Assembly: GCA_041191265.1 (NCBI GenBank)
Contig: JBEEPE010000291.1
Coordinates: 1-6,523 of the forward strand
Source: JBEEPE01 sp041191265
Lineage (GTDB): Bacteria > Verrucomicrobiota > Verrucomicrobiia > Chthoniobacterales > Chthoniobacteraceae
Direction of reading: 5' to 3'
Length of the DNA stretch: 6,523 bases
The position numbers and the translations under genes were made by a program. The notes beneath the pieces are model-generated. The model ran no database searches. It was not told the origin of the DNA and saw nothing but the letters and a program-made list of their open reading frames with translations. Shown here in pieces: positions 5,511-6,523 of the stretch (positions are counted from its first letter, which is position 1; every line of letters begins with the position of its first letter).

Positions 5511-6523
5511 ATGACAACACGCCGATTCCTCCTGTCGCTGGTCGCCTTCGCCACCGTTTTCCCCAACGCGCACTCCGCCTTCGAGGAAGTCGCAAGCGAC
5601 ATCTTTCGATGGACATCCACCTGTAACTCATACGTCGTTCGCTCGGGGGAGGAAGCCGTCGTCATCGATCCCGGTGATGGTTCGCTGTTCCCCTCGTTGT
5701 CCGAACTGAAGGTCTCCCGCATCTCCAAAATCCTTCTGACGAGTCACCACCGCGAGCTTCTCCAAGGCCTCGAGACCCCGCCACAGAATGTCCCCATCGC
5801 GGCTCCCCGTGACGAACAGGCGTTCCTCGAGGCGCCCACCTCCTTCCGAAAATGGACGCCACGCTTGTCGGACAAGTTCGCGGTCCATGGCTCCAGTTAT
5901 CTTCGCCCACCAGCCACTCCACTCAAATGTGCCGAATGGCTCGCCGAGGGAGACTCTCTGTCCCTGAACTCACAAACCCTCACCGCCATCGCAACACCCG
6001 GCCACTCTCCTGGCGCACTGAGCTACGTGCTCAAACGCGGGAACGAATCCATCGTCTTCTCTGGCGGAGTCATGCACGACGGCGCGAGGATGACAAACTG
6101 GTTCGACAGTGAGTGGGATTACGGCTTTGCAAAAGGCATCGACGCGCTGATGGCTTCCGCCCAAAAGCTGAGTGCTCTCGGAGCGTCCATCGCATTCCCC
6201 TCGCACGGTCCGGCCATCAAAAACGCGGCCGCACAGTTCCAAACATTCCAATCTCGCCTAGAAACGTTCCGTCCCGATTACCTGCGCGGCTACCCAGTCG
6301 ACAATCTTTCAAAGCGCGGACCGCACCCCGCAACCAAACCAACCAAGGCAGGACCCATCGTCGAAGTCACCCCGCACCTCTACATGTTCGGACCAGAGAT
6401 GGCCGGAAAGAACTTCGCCATCCTCATCGCCGACAGCGGCCATGCCCTGCTCCTCGACTGCGGTCTCTTCTCGCGCGTCGTCCTCGAACGCCTCATCGCC
6501 GACATGAAAGAACACCTCGGCCT
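5511..6523 (+). CDS. Exported metallo-beta-lactamase-fold protein, tandem domains (partial, 3' end cut off)
   Basis: The frame is open from ATG 5511 to the window edge (337 codons plus two bases). A GTG directly before it is the only other start, since TGA stands in frame at 5496-5498. MTTRRFLLSLVAF gives a short signal peptide, with likely cleavage after AHS (residue 22); the RR pair loosely resembles a Tat signal. Residues about 25-260 form an MBL-like domain: VVIDPG (50-55), TSHHREL (77-83), ATPGHSPG (161-168), FSGGVM (183-188) and PSHG (230-233). Aligned with the classical ligands, His80, His165 and His232 remain. The first His is Ser78, the Asp of HxHxDH is Glu82, the last His is Leu83, and the bridging Asp is Gly186. 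From about residue 284 the pattern restarts (VTPHLYMFGPEM, then NFAILI and LLLDCG), as if a second MBL domain begins. It may be a hydrolase active through the second domain; the substrate is unknown. Confidence 0.82.
   Translation, partial: MTTRRFLLSLVAFATVFPNAHSAFEEVASDIFRWTSTCNSYVVRSGEEAVVIDPGDGSLFPSLSELKVSRISKILLTSHHRELLQGLETPPQNVPIAAPRDEQAFLEAPTSFRKWTPRLSDKFAVHGSSYLRPPATPLKCAEWLAEGDSLSLNSQTLTAIATPGHSPGALSYVLKRGNESIVFSGGVMHDGARMTNWFDSEWDYGFAKGIDALMASAQKLSALGASIAFPSHGPAIKNAAAQFQTFQSRLETFRPDYLRGYPVDNLSKRGPHPATKPTKAGPIVEVTPHLYMFGPEMAGKNFAILIADSGHALLLDCGLFSRVVLERLIADMKEHLG

Overview
This is a GC-rich bacterial chromosomal window made mostly of housekeeping and metabolic genes, plus one repeat-rich intergenic region. 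The gene repertoire, the lack of Shine-Dalgarno sequences ahead of the main genes, and the style of the ArgA, Aat and MBL proteins suggest an environmental Gram-negative of the Verrucomicrobiota/Planctomycetota sphere, most likely Verrucomicrobiota. That placement is an impression from protein style, not a computed one. The AsmA/GspN-like protein implies an outer membrane.

Layout. Positions 1-546 hold no convincing protein gene. The left part (about 11-238) is a dense cluster of short direct repeats and small perfect hairpins, several with the same AAC (or GTT on the other strand) loop, plus one 16-bp inverted repeat. It looks like a composite REP/BIME-type element. The right part (239-546) is unassigned and contains only one doubtful small reading frame. 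Positions 547-1422 (minus strand) encode a diacylglycerol/sphingosine-kinase-like lipid kinase. A 65-bp divergent gap (1423-1487) then leads to a plus-strand run of five genes: an AsmA/GspN-like membrane-anchored protein (1488-2846), 16S rRNA methyltransferase RsmD (2852-3445), N-acetylglutamate synthase ArgA (3489-4799), leucyl/phenylalanyl-tRNA--protein transferase Aat (4826-5446), and the first 338 codons of an exported metallo-beta-lactamase-fold protein (5511 to the window end).

The first four plus-strand genes are separated by 5, 43 and 26 bases and the fifth by 64, so they could be co-transcribed. Their functions (envelope biogenesis, ribosome modification, first step of arginine synthesis, N-degron tagging) do not form one pathway, so this looks like a convenience operon rather than a dedicated system.

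I see no defence island, prophage, CRISPR array, rRNA or tRNA. The most noteworthy points are the hairpin cluster at the left edge, the MBL protein whose first domain has lost most metal ligands and which appears to begin a second MBL domain, the absence of Shine-Dalgarno sequences ahead of all six main genes, and a strong C-over-G skew on the plus strand that does not depend on gene direction.
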